Counted from the stretch's first letter, positions 7,664 to 18,589 are shown. The stretch is 61,918 nucleotides of DNA from DASUPK01 sp963833375 (GCA_963833375.1 CAWHXR010000011.1:1-61918); one strand, 5' to 3'. The notes: generated from the sequence alone by a model not told the origin. Made by a program: numbers and translations.

Positions 7664-8404
7664 CTACTCGAGCGTCGAGAGGAGGTAGGCGAGCGAGAAG
7701 CCGAGGACGGTCGCGAGGCCGACCGCGCGGCCGCCCTCCTGGGACTCCGGAATCATCGTGTCGACGAGCATCATCAGCACGGCACCGCCCGCGAACGCCT
7801 CGAGCAGGGCGACGGTGTTGCCGCTCGCTCCCTCGAGCAGCCCGTAGCCGGCGGCCGCCGAGATCCCGGAGATCAGCAGCACTACCACCCAGGTGATCAG
7901 GACATGCCGCGTTCCGATCCCCTCCTCGCGCATCCCTCGGGACGACGCGATCGACTCCGGCAGGTTGGAGATGAAGACCGCGGCGAGGACCGCGGCGCTG
8001 ACGCCGCCCCCTCCGAGCAGGCTGATCCCAATCACCGCGGACTCCGGGATCCCGTCGAGGACCGCCCCCAGAAGTAGCGCCGACGCCGCGTCCGACTGCG
8101 ATGGCTGGCCCTCGCGGCGCCGCGCCGGTTTCATCCGCCGCTCTGCTCCACGCCTCTCGATCGCAGCATCGCCCAGGAAGTAGGTGAGCGCCCCGACCGC
8201 GAGGCCGATCGCCACGGCGTCGGCCCCGCCAAGCTGGAAGGCCTCCTCGGTGAGCTCGAAGGCGACCGCGCTGATCAGCGTCCCCGCGCCGAAGCCCAGG
8301 ATCAGGCCGATCAGCCGGGAGGGGAGCCGGAGCGTCAGCCCGAGCACCGCTCCGATCAACAGGGAGGATGCTCCCAGCAGTCCCCATCCGGCGGCCTCGG
8401 CCAT
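7664..8404 (-). CDS. ZIP-family metal ion transporter
   Basis: A 246-residue inner-membrane protein with about eight hydrophobic segments. The ZIP metal-binding sites are recognisable: LLGAVLDGIPESAVIGISL in helix 4 and FISNLPESIASSRG in helix 5. In both the usual His of HxxPE is Asp or Asn, as in several bacterial and plastid ZIP branches. A charged loop (about 85-105, Arg/Lys-rich) separates helices 3 and 4. It probably moves zinc or another divalent cation. Selectivity cannot be told. Confidence 0.85.
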   Translation of the reverse strand: MAEAAGWGLLGASSLLIGAVLGLTLRLPSRLIGLILGFGAGTLISAVAFELTEEAFQLGGADAVAIGLAVGALTYFLGDAAIERRGAERRMKPARRREGQPSQSDAASALLLGAVLDGIPESAVIGISLLGGGGVSAAVLAAVFISNLPESIASSRGMREEGIGTRHVLITWVVVLLISGISAAAGYGLLEGASGNTVALLEAFAGGAVLMMLVDTMIPESQEGGRAVGLATVLGFSLAYLLSTLE

Positions 8405-8436
8405 GCGCGGACGCTACCGGCCGGGTGTGCGAGCGG

Positions 8437-10460
8437 CTACCCCAGTGCGGTGGCGAGCTCACCCGGCTCCGTCACGGGCGCCTTGCAGGCGAAGTGCTCG
8501 CAGACGTAGGCCGCCGGCTTGCCTTCGACCGCCAGGCGCTCTCGCAGCAGCTCGGGACGCTCGCTTCCCTCTGGGCCCCCGGCGAGTACCACGTGGGGGC
8601 GGTGGGCGGAGCGGACGACGCCGGCGAGCTCGGCCAGGCCGGCGGCGATGCCGGAGCCGTTGGCGGGGGCGACCAGGGCGACCTCGCGGACGGGGGAGAG
8701 GTGGAAGTCGATCGCCTGAAGCAGGTGGCCGAAGGCATCGGCGTGCTGCAGTGCAGCAGGCGCGAAGACGCGCATCGTGCCAAGGGCGCGCTCGGTGTAG
8801 TCGACCTCGCTGGTCAGCGCGCCCAGCCGCAGCAGCCCATACGCGGCGGAGGAGTTGCCCGAGGGGATCGGGTGGTCACCGACGTCCTTGCGGCGGGCGA
8901 TCAGCTCCTCGTGGTCATGTGAGGTGGTGAAGAACCCACCGCGCTCGTCGTCGGCGAACCGCTCGATCATCGAGTTGGCGGTCTCGCGCGCCGCATCGAA
9001 CCAGCGGACCTCGAGCGTCGCCTCATACAGCCGGAGCAGCGCCTCGACCAGGAAGGCGTGATCCTCCAGGTAGGCGTTGAGACGGGCCTCGCCGGCCTTC
9101 CAGGTGCGCAGCAGCCGCCCCTCCGAGTCCCGCATCGACTCCCAGATGAAGCGGGCGCAGCCGGCCGCCGCGTCGAGGTAGTCCTGGCGTCCCAGCGCCG
9201 CGCCCGCGTCGGCGAGCGTCGCGATCATCAGAGCGTTCCAGGAGCAGAGCCGCTTGTCGTCGAGACCCGGAGGCACCCGTCGGTCCCGCCGGGCCTTGAG
9301 GGCGCTGCGGGCGTCACCCAGCTCAGCCGGCTGCTTGGCGCTGGCGCCGAGCGGCACGTGGAGGATGTTCTTGCCCTCGAAGTTGCCGGCGGCGCTGACC
9401 CCCCAATAGCCGAGCACCCGCTCGGCCGCATCGGCCGCCACGCCGGCCTCGGTGAGCGCCTCGCGCATCTGCCCTTTCGACCAGACGTAGAACCGGCCCT
9501 CCTCGCCCTCGGAGTCCGCGTCACGCGCCGAGTAGAAGCCTCCCTCCGGCCCGCGCATCTCTCGCAGCGCCCAGTCGAGCGGTCTCGATGCAGACCCGCA
9601 TCCAGCGCTCCTCGCCCATCACCTGCCAGGCGTGCAGGTAGACCCGCGCAAGCAGGGCGTTGTCGTAGAGCATCTTCTCGAAGTGGGGGACCAGCCAGCT
9701 CGGGTCGACCGAGTAGCGCGCGAAGCCGCCGCCCAACTGGTCGTAGATGCCGCCATGCATCATCTTGTCGAGGGTGATGCTGCACCGGCTCCGTCTCGCC
9801 GCGCGCCAGCAGGAACTCGAGGACGCTGGCGGGCGGGAACTTCGGGGCGCCGCCAAAGCCGCCGTTCGTGCTTGTCGAAGTTCGCCCGCAGGTGGGAGAT
9901 CGCCGCGTTCATGATCGACTCGTCGAGCGGCTGAGCGGACTGCTCAACCTTGCCGACGGCCCCCAGCGACTCCCTGATCCGGGCCGACGCCTCGCGGAGC
10001 TCGCTCGCGCTGGGTGCGGTAGGCGCCGCGCAGTCGCCTCCAGCACCTGCCTGAAGCTGGGCATTCCCTGGCGGGGCTCGGGCGGGAAGTAGGTGCCGCC
10101 GTAGAAGGGGACGCCCTCGGAGTCGAGGAACACCGTCAGCGGCCAGCCGCCCTGGCCCGTCATTCCCTGGACGGCCTCCATGTAGATGTCGTCGACGTCG
10201 GGCCGCTCCTCGCGGTCGACCTTGATCGGGACGAAGTGCTCGTTCATATAGGCGGCGGTCTCCGCGTCCTCGAAGGACTCGCGCTCCATCACGTGGCACC
10301 AGTGGCAGGCCGAGTAGCCAATCGAGAGCAGGATGGGCTTGTCCTCTTCGGCGGCCTCGCCGAGGGCCTCCGGTCCCCACGGCCGCCAGTCGACCGGGTT
10401 GTCCTTGTGCTGCAGGAGGTAGGGGCTGGTTTCCTCGGCGAGGCGATTGGCCATCGCCAT
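8437..10460 (-). CDS. YyaL/SPATA20-like thioredoxin-domain protein, frameshifted
   Basis: About 670 residues. The N-terminal thioredoxin-like (DUF255) domain starts MAMANRLAEETSPYLLQHKD and has Cys52/Cys55 in SACHWCHVM, then VDREERPDVDDIYM and GGWPLTVFLD. The C-terminal part is an alpha/alpha toroid-like region (GGFARYSVDPSWLVPHFEKM, GGFYSARDADSEGEEGRFY, KRLCSWNALMIATLADAG). Four frameshifts (near 10035, 9865, 9785 and 9590) split it, yet every piece matches the family in order. These proteins are widespread. Their reaction is not established, although sugar epimerase-like folds are noted. It is divergent from the ACT-domain gene. Confidence 0.8.
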
Positions 10461-10538
10461 CAGGCTACCCGGCCCCTCCGGTTTGACATCGTCGCCCTCG
10501 GTGAAATGATGCCGCCCACCCGATCAACGGAGCCCGCG

Positions 10539-10928
10539 ATGAAGGACCTGACGATGATCATGGAGGACCAGCCCGGCAAGCTGGCTGATCTGGGGGAGGC
10601 CACCGGCAGGGCGGGCGTGAACATCGAGGGCCTCTGCGCGATGGTCGGGGACGGCAAGGGCCTGATCCACATCCTGGTCGAGGACGGCGCGGCCGGGAGG
10701 AGGGCGCTGGAGGACGCCGGGATCCAAGTGGCGGACGAGCGCGAGGCGGTCGTGGTCGACCTCCACGACAAACCCGGGGCGATGGGCGAGATCGCACGGG
10801 ACCTCGCCGAGGCCGGGGTGAACATCGACGTCGCGTACACGATCTTCAGCGGCGTCCGCCTGGTGATCCTCACCGAGGACGTCGAGGCGGCGCGCGGCGC
10901 GCTCGACCTGAACGGGGCCTCGGGCTAG
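10539..10928 (+). CDS. Tandem ACT-domain protein
   Basis: 129 residues made of two ACT domains: KDLTMIMEDQPGKLADLGEA to about 60, and VVVDLHDKPGAMGEIARDLA from about 67. Each has the beta-alpha-beta start with the ligand-binding D-x-PG motif (EDQPGKL, HDKPGAM) and AGVNIEG/AGVNID. Stand-alone ACT proteins bind amino acids and regulate enzymes or act as sensors, and the ligand is unknown here. ATG 10539 is chosen over upstream ATGs because CGGAG lies 6 bases before it. A strong hairpin follows the stop. Confidence 0.85.
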   Translation: MKDLTMIMEDQPGKLADLGEATGRAGVNIEGLCAMVGDGKGLIHILVEDGAAGRRALEDAGIQVADEREAVVVDLHDKPGAMGEIARDLAEAGVNIDVAYTIFSGVRLVILTEDVEAARGALDLNGASG

Positions 10929-10947
10929 CAGCGCTGCCCCGGAAACG

Positions 10948-10973
10948 CGGGCGGCCCCCGGAGGGGCCGCCCG
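10948..10973. terminator. Hairpin terminator between convergent genes
   Basis: CGGGCGGCCCC and GGGGCCGCCCG form a perfect 11-bp stem around CGGA. The T-tract is poor on the plus side. Its place between the ACT gene and the convergent DUF11/RTX gene suggests bidirectional use. Confidence 0.7.
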
Positions 10974-10997
10974 TGGATGTCGATTGTGTGTTTCCGC

Positions 10998-11888
10998 CTA
11001 GGGGCAGCTGATCAGGACATCGTGGCCCGACCCGCCCTTGCAGCGGTCGCGCTTCTTGCCGCCGTTGAGCGTGTCGTTGCCGGCCTTCCCCTTGAGGCGG
11101 TCACGGCCGTTCTTGCCCTTGAGCAGGTCGCCACCCTTGCCGCCGACGAGCCGGTCCGGCCCGCTGCCGCCGATCACGGTGTCGTTGCCGTCATCTCCGA
11201 AGACGACGTCGGCTCCGCCGTCGGTGCAGACCAGGTCGGCGCCGCCGCCGGCGAACACCTGGTCGTTGCCGGTCGTAGGTGACGATCACGTCGCCACCCG
11301 AGGTGCCGGTGATCACATCGTCACCGGCGGTCCCGGCGATGGTCGGGGCTGCGCAGCTCGGCTTGGCCTTGTTGTTCTTGCCCTTGCCGGGATTGGTCAC
11401 GGTGGTCGACGCGGTGGCCGAGTTGTTCAACGGGGTGTTGTCCTCCGGCGACGCAACGGTCGCCGTGTTCGAGAGCGTGCCGCTCTTCTTCGCCTTGACC
11501 ACGATGGTCACGGTCGCGGTCCCGCCTTTCGCGACTGTGCCGAGATTGCATGTCACGGTGTTACCGGACCTGTCACAGCTCCCGCCGTGCTCGTCGCGGA
11601 GCCGAAGTCGATATCCGAGTTGGCGGGCAGGTTGTCCGTGACGACGACATTGGTCGCGGCGAGTGGGCCGTTGTTGTTGGTGACCGTGATCGTGTAGGTC
11701 AGGCTGTTCCCCTGAACGACCGGGTCCGGACTGTCCGTCTTGGTGATCGCAAGATCAGCGTCGCCCGGGGCCGCCGAGGCGCCGCCCGAGTAGCTGATCA
11801 GCATCACGATGAGAGCCCCCAGCAGCAAGGCTGCGATCCCCAAGAGCCGAGGCGCAGCCCACCGCGAATTGGCGTGGTCGTTGCGCAT
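10998..11888 (-). CDS. Secreted DUF11 plus RTX-type repeat protein, frameshifted
   Basis: ATG 11888 follows AAGGAGGG. An N-terminal basic region and hydrophobic helix (LLGIAALLLGALIVMLIS) end in AxA, consistent with export. A DUF11 (Ig-like) domain follows: DLAITKTDSPDPVVQGNSLT, then after a shift near 11560 VTCNLGTVAKGGTATVTIVV. After a basic linker and a second shift near 11270 come glycine-rich nonapeptides such as GDDGNDTVIGGSGPDRLVGG and GKAGNDTLNGG, the RTX calcium-binding pattern, although several Asp are replaced by Lys. It is probably a cell-surface or secreted protein of about 297 residues. No export genes are nearby. Confidence 0.75.
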
Positions 11889-11954
11889 TGATTCCCTCCT
11901 TGACATTGCTCCTAGTCATCAAGAGCGTTCCCCGTTTAGCAGGGGGTTACGCAT

Positions 11955-13344
11955 CTAGGAGCCGCTGACGTCCGAGGCGAACGCCTCGAAGGCGGCCACG
12001 TAGCGGTCGATGTGCTCCTGCTCGTGGGCGATCGAGAGGGTCCACTCCTCCTCGACGCCGGGGGTCATGAAGATGCCGTGGTTCATGTGGTAGAGCCAGG
12101 CGAGGGTCGAGAGGTCGCCGTCGACCTTGGTGAGGTAGTCGCGGTATTCGTGGATCGGCTCGGGGGCGAAGATCACGCAGCCCTTGGCACCGAGTCCCTG
12201 CGTGTAGGCGGGCAGGCCGTAGCGGTCGATGACCTCCTGGCAGCGTGCCTTGAGCACCTCGTTGGTGGCCTCGAGCTTCTCGTAGGCGTCCGGGGTGAGC
12301 ACCTTGGTCAGGGTGGCCTCGGCGGCCGCCATCACCAGCGGGTTTCCGTTGAAGGTCCCGATCTGATGCACCTTGTCCGACGCGACCACCTCTCCGAGCT
12401 CGGCGGTCATGCCGATGGCGCCGCCCGGATAGCCGCCGCAGATCGCCTTGGCGAGGCAGATCATGTCCGGCCGCACGCCGAAGCGCTGGGTGGCGCCGCC
12501 GTAGGAGATCGTCGCGCCCGTCTTCACCTCGTCGAAGATCAGCTTGACGGCGTGCTCGTCGCAGAGCTCGCGGACGCGCTCGAGGTAGCCGTCCTTCGGC
12601 GGGATGATGTTGATGTTCATCATCGCCGGCTCGATGATCAGGCCGGCGACCTGGCCCTCGTACTCCTTGAGCACGCCTTCGAGGATGTCCGCGTCGTTGA
12701 AGGGGACCGGGACGGGTCAGCTCGACGACCGCCTGCGGATAGCCGTGACCGAAGGGGATCGGGTTAGGGCTCTCGCGAGGCCCGAGCTCGTCAAGCTCTG
12801 GATAGCAGGAGACCATCACCGCGTCGTGGTGCCCGTCGTAGGAGCCCTCGATCTTGATGATCAGGTCCCGGTCGGTGGCCCCGCGCGCGAGATGGATCGC
12901 GGACATGGTCGACTCGGTCCCCGAGTTGGAGAACCGCCACTTCGGCAGCCCGAAGCGCTCGACCAGGTTCTGGGCCGAGACGATCGAGCCGTTGGTCGGC
13001 GCTGCGAAGTGGGTGCCCTCGTCGTGGCGGGCCTTGACGGCCTCCCCGATCAACGGGTTGGCGTGCCCGACGCACATCACCCCGAAGCCGTTGTGGAAGT
13101 CGACGTACTCGGAGCCGTCGACGTCCCAGACGAGCGCGCCCTTGCCGCGGTCGATGTAGACGGGCCAGGGATCGTTGAGCTGGAAGGAGGACGGGACGCC
13201 GCCCGGCATCACCTTGCGAGCGCGGTCGAAGTACTCCGCCGAGGTCGGGGTGTGCTCGCGGAAGCGAGCCATCTGCTCCTCCGTGAGCTTGTTGAGCAGC
13301 TTCCGGTCGATCGCCGACTCGGCTTCCGTTGCTCGCTGGGCCAT
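11955..13344 (-). CDS. Class III PLP aminotransferase (HemL-like), frameshifted
   Basis: About 463 residues, related to glutamate-1-semialdehyde aminomutases and other class III aminotransferases. Seen: LVWDVDGSEYVDFHNGFGVM, WRFSNSGTESTMSAIHLARG, IIKIEGSYDGHHDAVM, LIFDEVKTG and ICLAKAICGGYPGGAIGMT with the expected PLP lysine in LAK. A frameshift near 12710 separates the halves. ATG 13344 overlaps the stop of the MFS gene (TGATG), so they are co-translated. HemL is usually shorter and better conserved, so I do not call hemL. The amino donor/acceptor is unknown. It is last in the operon with the transporter, acyl-CoA ligase, ferredoxin and SucC-SucD fusion. Confidence 0.82.
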
Positions 13345-14557
13345 CAGGCCTTGAGCGTATCGGGCACCGGGTCGCGACCGGCGGTCGGAGCGCCGATGAA
13401 CCCTGCGCTGAAGGCAGCGCAGGCCAGCGCGGCGGCGGCCGCGAGGTAGAAGGCGGCGCTGTACCCGCCGAGCGCCGCGGCGGCCCCCGCCAGAGGTGAG
13501 CCGACCAGCATGCCGAGGTCGAAGTTGGCCGTGAACGTTCCCATCGCGACGCCGCGGCGCTCGGGGCCGACCCGGTTGATCGCGACCAGCGACAGGGCGG
13601 GGAAGAGCAGCGAGAAGGCGGCGCCCATCGCGATCGCGCCGACGATCACGACCGTGAGGCGCATCGGCTGCGCCCAGCAGGAGCAGCCCGATCGTCTCGA
13701 TCAGGGCGGCGCCGACCGCACAGCGCGCGGCACCGATCCGGTCGGGCAGCCCGCCGGCGACCAGGCGCGTCGCGACGACCGTCGCAGCGAAGACGCTGAA
13801 CACCTCGGGACCGTGGCCGATCCCGCGCTGGTCGAGGCTGAGAACGATGAACGCCGAGACCGCCGCGAAGCCGACGACGCTGAGCGCGAAGGTGACGCCC
13901 GGGCCGAGGGCTTCCCGGGAGATGAATGGGCCGCGGTCCACGACCTCCGTGGCCATGTACTGCTCCGGCAGCCGCGAGGCGATTAACGCCCCGAGCAGCG
14001 GGGCCCCCGCGGCGAAGGCCCAGACGAGGTGGAAGCCGCCGCCGTGCTGCAGGAGGACGCCGATCGGAGGGCCGAGGGTGAGCCCGGTCCAGATCGCCAG
14101 TCCGTAGAGGCCGATCATCCGCCCACGGCGCTCCTCGGGGGCCATGTCGACGTTCCAGGCCGAGCCCGCCGTGAAGACAGTCCCCTCGCCGGCCCCGAGG
14201 AAGAAGCGGGCGACGATCAGGCCCGGGATTCCGGCCGGGACGAAGTAGAGAGCGCCGGCGATCGCGGCGAGCAGAGGCGCCGCCGATCACGGTCGGCTTG
14301 CGGCCCCGGCGGTCCGCGAGATTGCCGGCGATCGGCCGGCAGACGATCCCGGTGAAGGCAAAGGCGCCCGTCACGATCCCGACCTCCAGATCGGATCCGT
14401 CCAGGTTGTCCTTCACGTAGTGGGGGAGAACGGCGAGCGTCGCGCCCACCGCGAGCAGGCCCAGGTTGGTGACGATGAAGATCCCGGCGAAGGCGGCCCA
14501 CTCGGAGTCCATGCGGATCCAGGCGCGCACGGGCGCCGTCGAGCGCCAGGTGCTCAC
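13344..14557 (-). CDS. MFS transporter, frameshifted
   Basis: The GTG at 14557 overlaps the stop of the acyl-CoA ligase gene (GTGA). An ATG at 14512 (MDSEWAAFAGIF) is the alternative start. Major facilitator features: TLAVLPHYVKDNLDGSDLEV, motif A in NLADRRGRKPTVIGG, a repeat of it around the middle (GRMIGLYGLAIWTGLTLGPP), and a C-terminal half from MRLTVVIVGAIAMGAAFSLL to the end. Shifts near 14280 and 13665 break a protein of about 400 residues with 12 predicted helices. Position in the operon suggests it imports or exports the carboxylate handled by the neighbouring ligase and aminotransferase (inference). Confidence 0.78.
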
Positions 14558-16003
14558 GACCCGTCCCGCAGCTCCGCGCGCCGGATCTTGCCGCTCGGGG
14601 TCTTGGGCAGCTCCTCCGCGAACTCGATGATCCGCGGGTACTTGTAGGGCGCGGTCACCCGCTTGACGTGATCCTGGAGCTCGGAGGCGAGCTCGTCCGA
14701 GGGCTCGCCGTTCGCCAGCACCACGATCGCCCTGACCACCGCGCCTCGCTCCTCGTCCGGCGCCGGGACTGCGGCGGCCTCGGACACAGCCGGGTGCGAG
14801 ACGAGGGCGGACTCGACCTCGAACGGCCCCACCCGGTACCCCGCGGTGATGATGATGTCGTCGTCCCGGCCCTGGAACCAGAGGTAGCCGTCCGCGTCCT
14901 CGCGGACGTGGTCGCCCGTCGACCACCACTCGCCCTCGAAGGGCGGCTCGCCGAGGTAGTGGCTGAAGAAGCTGGGAACCGACTCGGGGCGGACCTGCAG
15001 GTCTCCGTCGACGACCCGGGTCTCGACGCCCGGCAGCGGCCTGCCCATCGACCCGTCCCTCTGCGGGTCCTCGTCGTCCGGGCGCATCCCCGTGAGCGCT
15101 CCCGTCTCGGTCTGCCCGTAGCCGTCGCCGATCGTCAGGCCCATGCGCTCCCGGAAGAGCCTGATCACCTCCGGGTTGAGCGGCTCGCCGGCGGAGACCA
15201 TCCTCCGCAGCGACGGGATCGGCCCGAGCGCCGCTCGCTTGGCGAGGATCCGGTACTCGGTCGGCGCCTGGCAGAGAACGTTGACCTTCTCCCGCTCCAG
15301 GACCTCCAGGCGCTGGACCGGATCGAAGCGCGCGTCGTGGAGCAGGGCGGCGGCGCCGGTCAGCCAGGGTGCGATGAAGGCGTTGCGCGTCGACTTCGAC
15401 CAGCCGGAGGCGGCGGTGCACCAGCAAAGGTCGCCCTCTTGCGCCCCAACCCAGTGCTCCGCCTGGAGCCTCTGGCCCAGTAGGTAGCGCTGCGGGTAGA
15501 CGACACCCTTCGGGTTTCCCGTGGTTCCCGAGGTGAAGATGATCACCGCCGGGTCGCCGGGGTCGAGGTCCGCCACGTCGGCGGGTGTCTCCTGGGGGAG
15601 GTCCTCGTCGAGCGCCTCGGCCACCTGGGTCAGGTTCATCGCGGGGACGCCGTGGGGGAGCTCGCCGAGCAGGTCCTCCTCACCGATGCAGAGCCTCGGG
15701 TCGGCGGCGTCGACCCTCACCGCGAGGTCCTTGCGGCGGAGTTGGGGGTTGCACGGCATCGCCACCGCGCCCATCCGGAAGCAGGCGAGAATCGCGAGCA
15801 CCCACTCGATCCGGCTGCCGACCAGGGTCATGACGACGTCGCCGCGCCCGACACCTCGCGCCGCCATCGCCCCCGAGAGCCCGGCGCTCCGCGCGATCAG
15901 CTCGCCGAAGTGCCACTCGCGGCGATTGCCCTCGGCGTCGATCGCGACGATCCCGAGGCGGGACGCCGGCGAGCCGCTCCATCACGTCCTCGATGAAGTT
16001 CAC
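14554..16003 (-). CDS. AMP-forming acyl-CoA ligase (acetyl/medium-chain type), frameshifted near the N-terminus
   Basis: Activates a carboxylic acid to acyl-AMP and then acyl-CoA. It has about 483 residues from GTG 16003 (VNFIEDVMERLAG), a shift near 15965, then IVAIDAEGNRREWHFGELIA. Motifs: P-loop IIFTSGTTGNPKGVVYP, GYGQTETGALTG, WWSTGDHVRED, and the catalytic C-terminal lysine in PKTPSGKIRRAEL. The WCTAASGWSKSTRN region resembles medium-chain/acetyl-type ligases. The substrate is not determined. It overlaps the MFS gene by 4 bases and follows the ferredoxin gene after about 180 bases. Confidence 0.88.
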
Positions 16004-16185
16004 GCGCGCGTAGTTTGGCGGCGTACTGCTGCGACCGATGCCGAGCACGCCTTGCGACCCCCGGGAGGACGTCGGGGCTCCCGGGCATCTCCTCGAGGTC
16101 CGGGGCCAGCGCCGCGACCAGCGCCCCGTGGTCGCGGGCCTCGAAGGCCGCTCAGAATGGTGTCGGCGCCTTCGATGCCACCCGG

Positions 16186-16455
16186 CTAGCGGCGCAGCTC
16201 GGTACCGTCGTAGAGCTTCTTGACGACCACCCCGCCCGGGGGCGCCGCCTCGACGCAGAGGTTGCAGAGGACGCACTCGTCGAGGTTCTCGTGGACGATC
16301 GCGACCTGCCCGTCCTCGTTCGCGAAGATGTCGACCGGGCAGACCTCCTCGAGCTTCGCGGCCATCTCGGCGTCGTCGCGGATCTCGTCCGAGACCTCGA
16401 CGTCGATGAAGATTCCGTGCATCTCCCTGGTGCGGCTTTCGTTCTGCCGGGCCAT
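16186..16455 (-). CDS. Small single-cluster ferredoxin-like protein
   Basis: 89 residues. Four cysteines are arranged as EEVCPVDIF and CVLCNLCVEAAPPGG. This gives one complete [4Fe-4S] set, while the second cluster of a typical 2[4Fe-4S] ferredoxin is missing (the usual final CP is AAP). The ending VVVKKLYDGTELRR is basic. ATG 16455 overlaps the stop of the SucC-SucD fusion (TGATG), so the two are probably co-translated. It could carry electrons to or from an enzyme not in the operon, or serve as a structural partner. The partner is unknown. Confidence 0.75.
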   Translation of the reverse strand: MARQNESRTREMHGIFIDVEVSDEIRDDAEMAAKLEEVCPVDIFANEDGQVAIVHENLDECVLCNLCVEAAPPGGVVVKKLYDGTELRR

Positions 16456-18589
16456 CAGACCTTCGCCCCCAGCCGTACTTGACGGCCTCGGGGATCTCGT
16501 CGATCCGCTCGACCACCGGGATCCCGGCGGCCTCGAGCCGGGCGATCTTCTGGGTGGCCGAGTCCTCGGCGCCCTCGACGATCGTCCCGGCGTGGCCGAA
16601 GCTCATCCCCTTCATCTCCTCGTCGTCCATGAACTTGCCGGCCATGAAGGCGACGATCGGCAACTTCGAGTCGTTCGCCTCGCGCCAGTCGACCAGCTCG
16701 GCCTCCATCCGGCCGCCGGGCTCCGTGTAGATCACGATCGCCTCCGTCTGCTCGTCCTCCTCGAAGAGGGGCATGAGCTCGGCGTAGGTGGAGCCGATGA
16801 TCGCGTCGCCGCCGATCGAGACCGCGGTTGAGACGCCGAGGCCGGCGGCGGTCAGGGTCGAGGAGATCTCGGTGGTCATGCCGCCCGAGCGGGACATGAC
16901 CCCGATGGAGCCGGGCTCGTATGCCTTGGCGGCGTCCTTGGCGGGACCGCCGATGCCGCCCATCTTGCCGACGCCCGGGGCGATGATCCCCAGGCAGTTG
17001 GGGCCGATGATCCGCGCGCCGCGCAGGTTGGCGAGCTCGACCATCTGGGCGACGTCGCGGCGCGGGATGCGCTCGGTGACGACGACGATCAGCTTGATGC
17101 CGTTCTCGATCGCCTCGAAGACGGCGTCCTTGGTGAAGGCGGGGGGGACGGTGACGACCGAGCCGTCGATCGGGGCGCCGTGGTTCGCGACCGCCTGCTC
17201 GACGGTGTCGAAGACCGGGACGCCGTGGACGTCGCGGCCCTTGCGGCCCGGCGTCACGCCGCCGACGACCTTGGAGCCGTAGTCCAGGCACTCCTTGGTC
17301 AGGTTGACCGCCTCGCGACCGGTGATGCCCTGGACGATGAAGGTGAAGTCCTCGGACAGCAGGATCGACATCAGCGCCGCGGTCCCCTGGACCTTCTCGA
17401 CGGCCTCGCCGGCCGCGTCCCACATCGAGGTGGAGCGGTCGCGGAACTCGACGCCGTACTTGTCGAGGATCTTGGCGCCCTCTTCCTCCCAGGCGCCCGG
17501 GATGCGGAAGACGGTGATCGTCTCGGCCGGGTCCTTGCCGAGCTCGAGGCAGGCCTTGATCACGCCGCGGGCGACGATGTCGACCCGGGTGTTGGAGACG
17601 ATCGACATCATCACCGCGATCTTCTCGACGCCGTCCTTCTTCAGGACCTCCTTGGCGAGACCGCAGGACTTGGCGACGGAGGGGTTGCCGCCGATCTCCG
17701 CGTAGTTGGCGGGCTTGCCGCCCTGGCTGCGGACCGCGTCGGTGAGGGTGAGCGAGCCGCCGCCGGCGCCGATCACCAGGCCCAGGTTGCCGGTGAAGCC
17801 GTGGTCCTTGCCTTGGATGACGCCGCGGTGGTCGGCCTCGTCGATCGCCTTCACGTTGCGCTCGAACTCGGAGGGCTCGTAGAGCTCGCGCGGCTCCTCG
17901 AGCGCGACGCCGATCTCCCTGAGCATCTTCTGGTGGCGGCCGACGGCCTCGTCCTCCATCTCCATGTGGGCGTCGAGCGCGACGAAGGAGCCGTCGGAGA
18001 GGCGCGCCAGCGGGTTGATCTCGGCCAGGGTCATGTCGTAGTCGCGCTGCAGCTGGGCGAGGCGGGCGAGGATCGGGGTGGCGCGGGTGAGCTCGCGGCC
18101 CGTCAGGCCGCCCGCCGCCGCGACGACCTCCTTGGCGCGGAAGTCCGGGATGGGGTGGAGGTTGGAGAGATGGCCGCGGCCGACGTGGTCGGGATGCTGA
18201 TCGGCGACCTCCTCGATATCGATCCCGCCCATGTCCGAAAAGAGCATCATCGGGCGCTTGGCGCGGCCGTCCCAGAGGACCGCCGCGTAGTACTCCTGCT
18301 CGACCTCGGCCTTCGGGTCGACGAGCACGCCGACCGGCATGTGGCCGTTGATCTCAAGCTCGAGGATGTCGGCGGCGTGGGACTCGGCCTCCTCGGGCGT
18401 GTCGGCGAACTTGACGCCGCCCGCCTTCATCCGGCCGCCGGTCAGGACCTGGGACTTGATCACGGTCGCGCCGCCGATGCGCTCGGCGGCCTCGCGTGCC
18501 TCGGCGCCGGTCCTGCAGAAGCCGTACTCGGTGACCGGGATCCCGGCCCGCTCGACTATCCGGCGGCTTTCGAACTCGTAGAAGCGCAT
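16455..18589 (-). CDS. sucCD: SucC-SucD fusion: succinyl-CoA (or related dicarboxylate) ligase, ADP/GDP-forming
   Basis: One reading frame of about 711 codons encodes a beta-type half (ATP-grasp, from MRFYEFESRRIVERAG; VIKSQVLTGGRMKAGGVKFA; TLAEINPLARLSDGSFVALD; NLGLVIGAGGGSLTLTDAV) and then an alpha-type half (TFIVQGITGREAVNLTKECL; GGVTPGRKGRDVHGVPVFDT; GIGVMSRSGG-like IGVMSRSGGMTTE; phosphohistidine segment SFGHAGTIVEGAEDSA). Order is beta-alpha, unlike most archaeal acyl-CoA synthetase fusions. The last codons are out of frame because of a base change in the C5 run at 16466-16470. The restored end is YGWGAKV, whose TGA overlaps the ferredoxin start. Succinate is the default substrate. Malate (Mtk-type) is an alternative. 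Confidence 0.88.

Noticed and set aside
11955..13344. Calling the class III aminotransferase hemL
   Set aside because: It is longer than HemL, divergent around the PLP lysine and located in a catabolic-looking operon with no heme genes nearby.
16004..16185. Possible SnoaL-like N-terminal fragment on the minus strand (AAFEARDHGALVAALAPDLEE) between the ferredoxin and acyl-CoA ligase genes
   Set aside because: The match is about 20 residues, the frame has an early TGA and nothing family-like follows, so it could be chance or a tiny relic.
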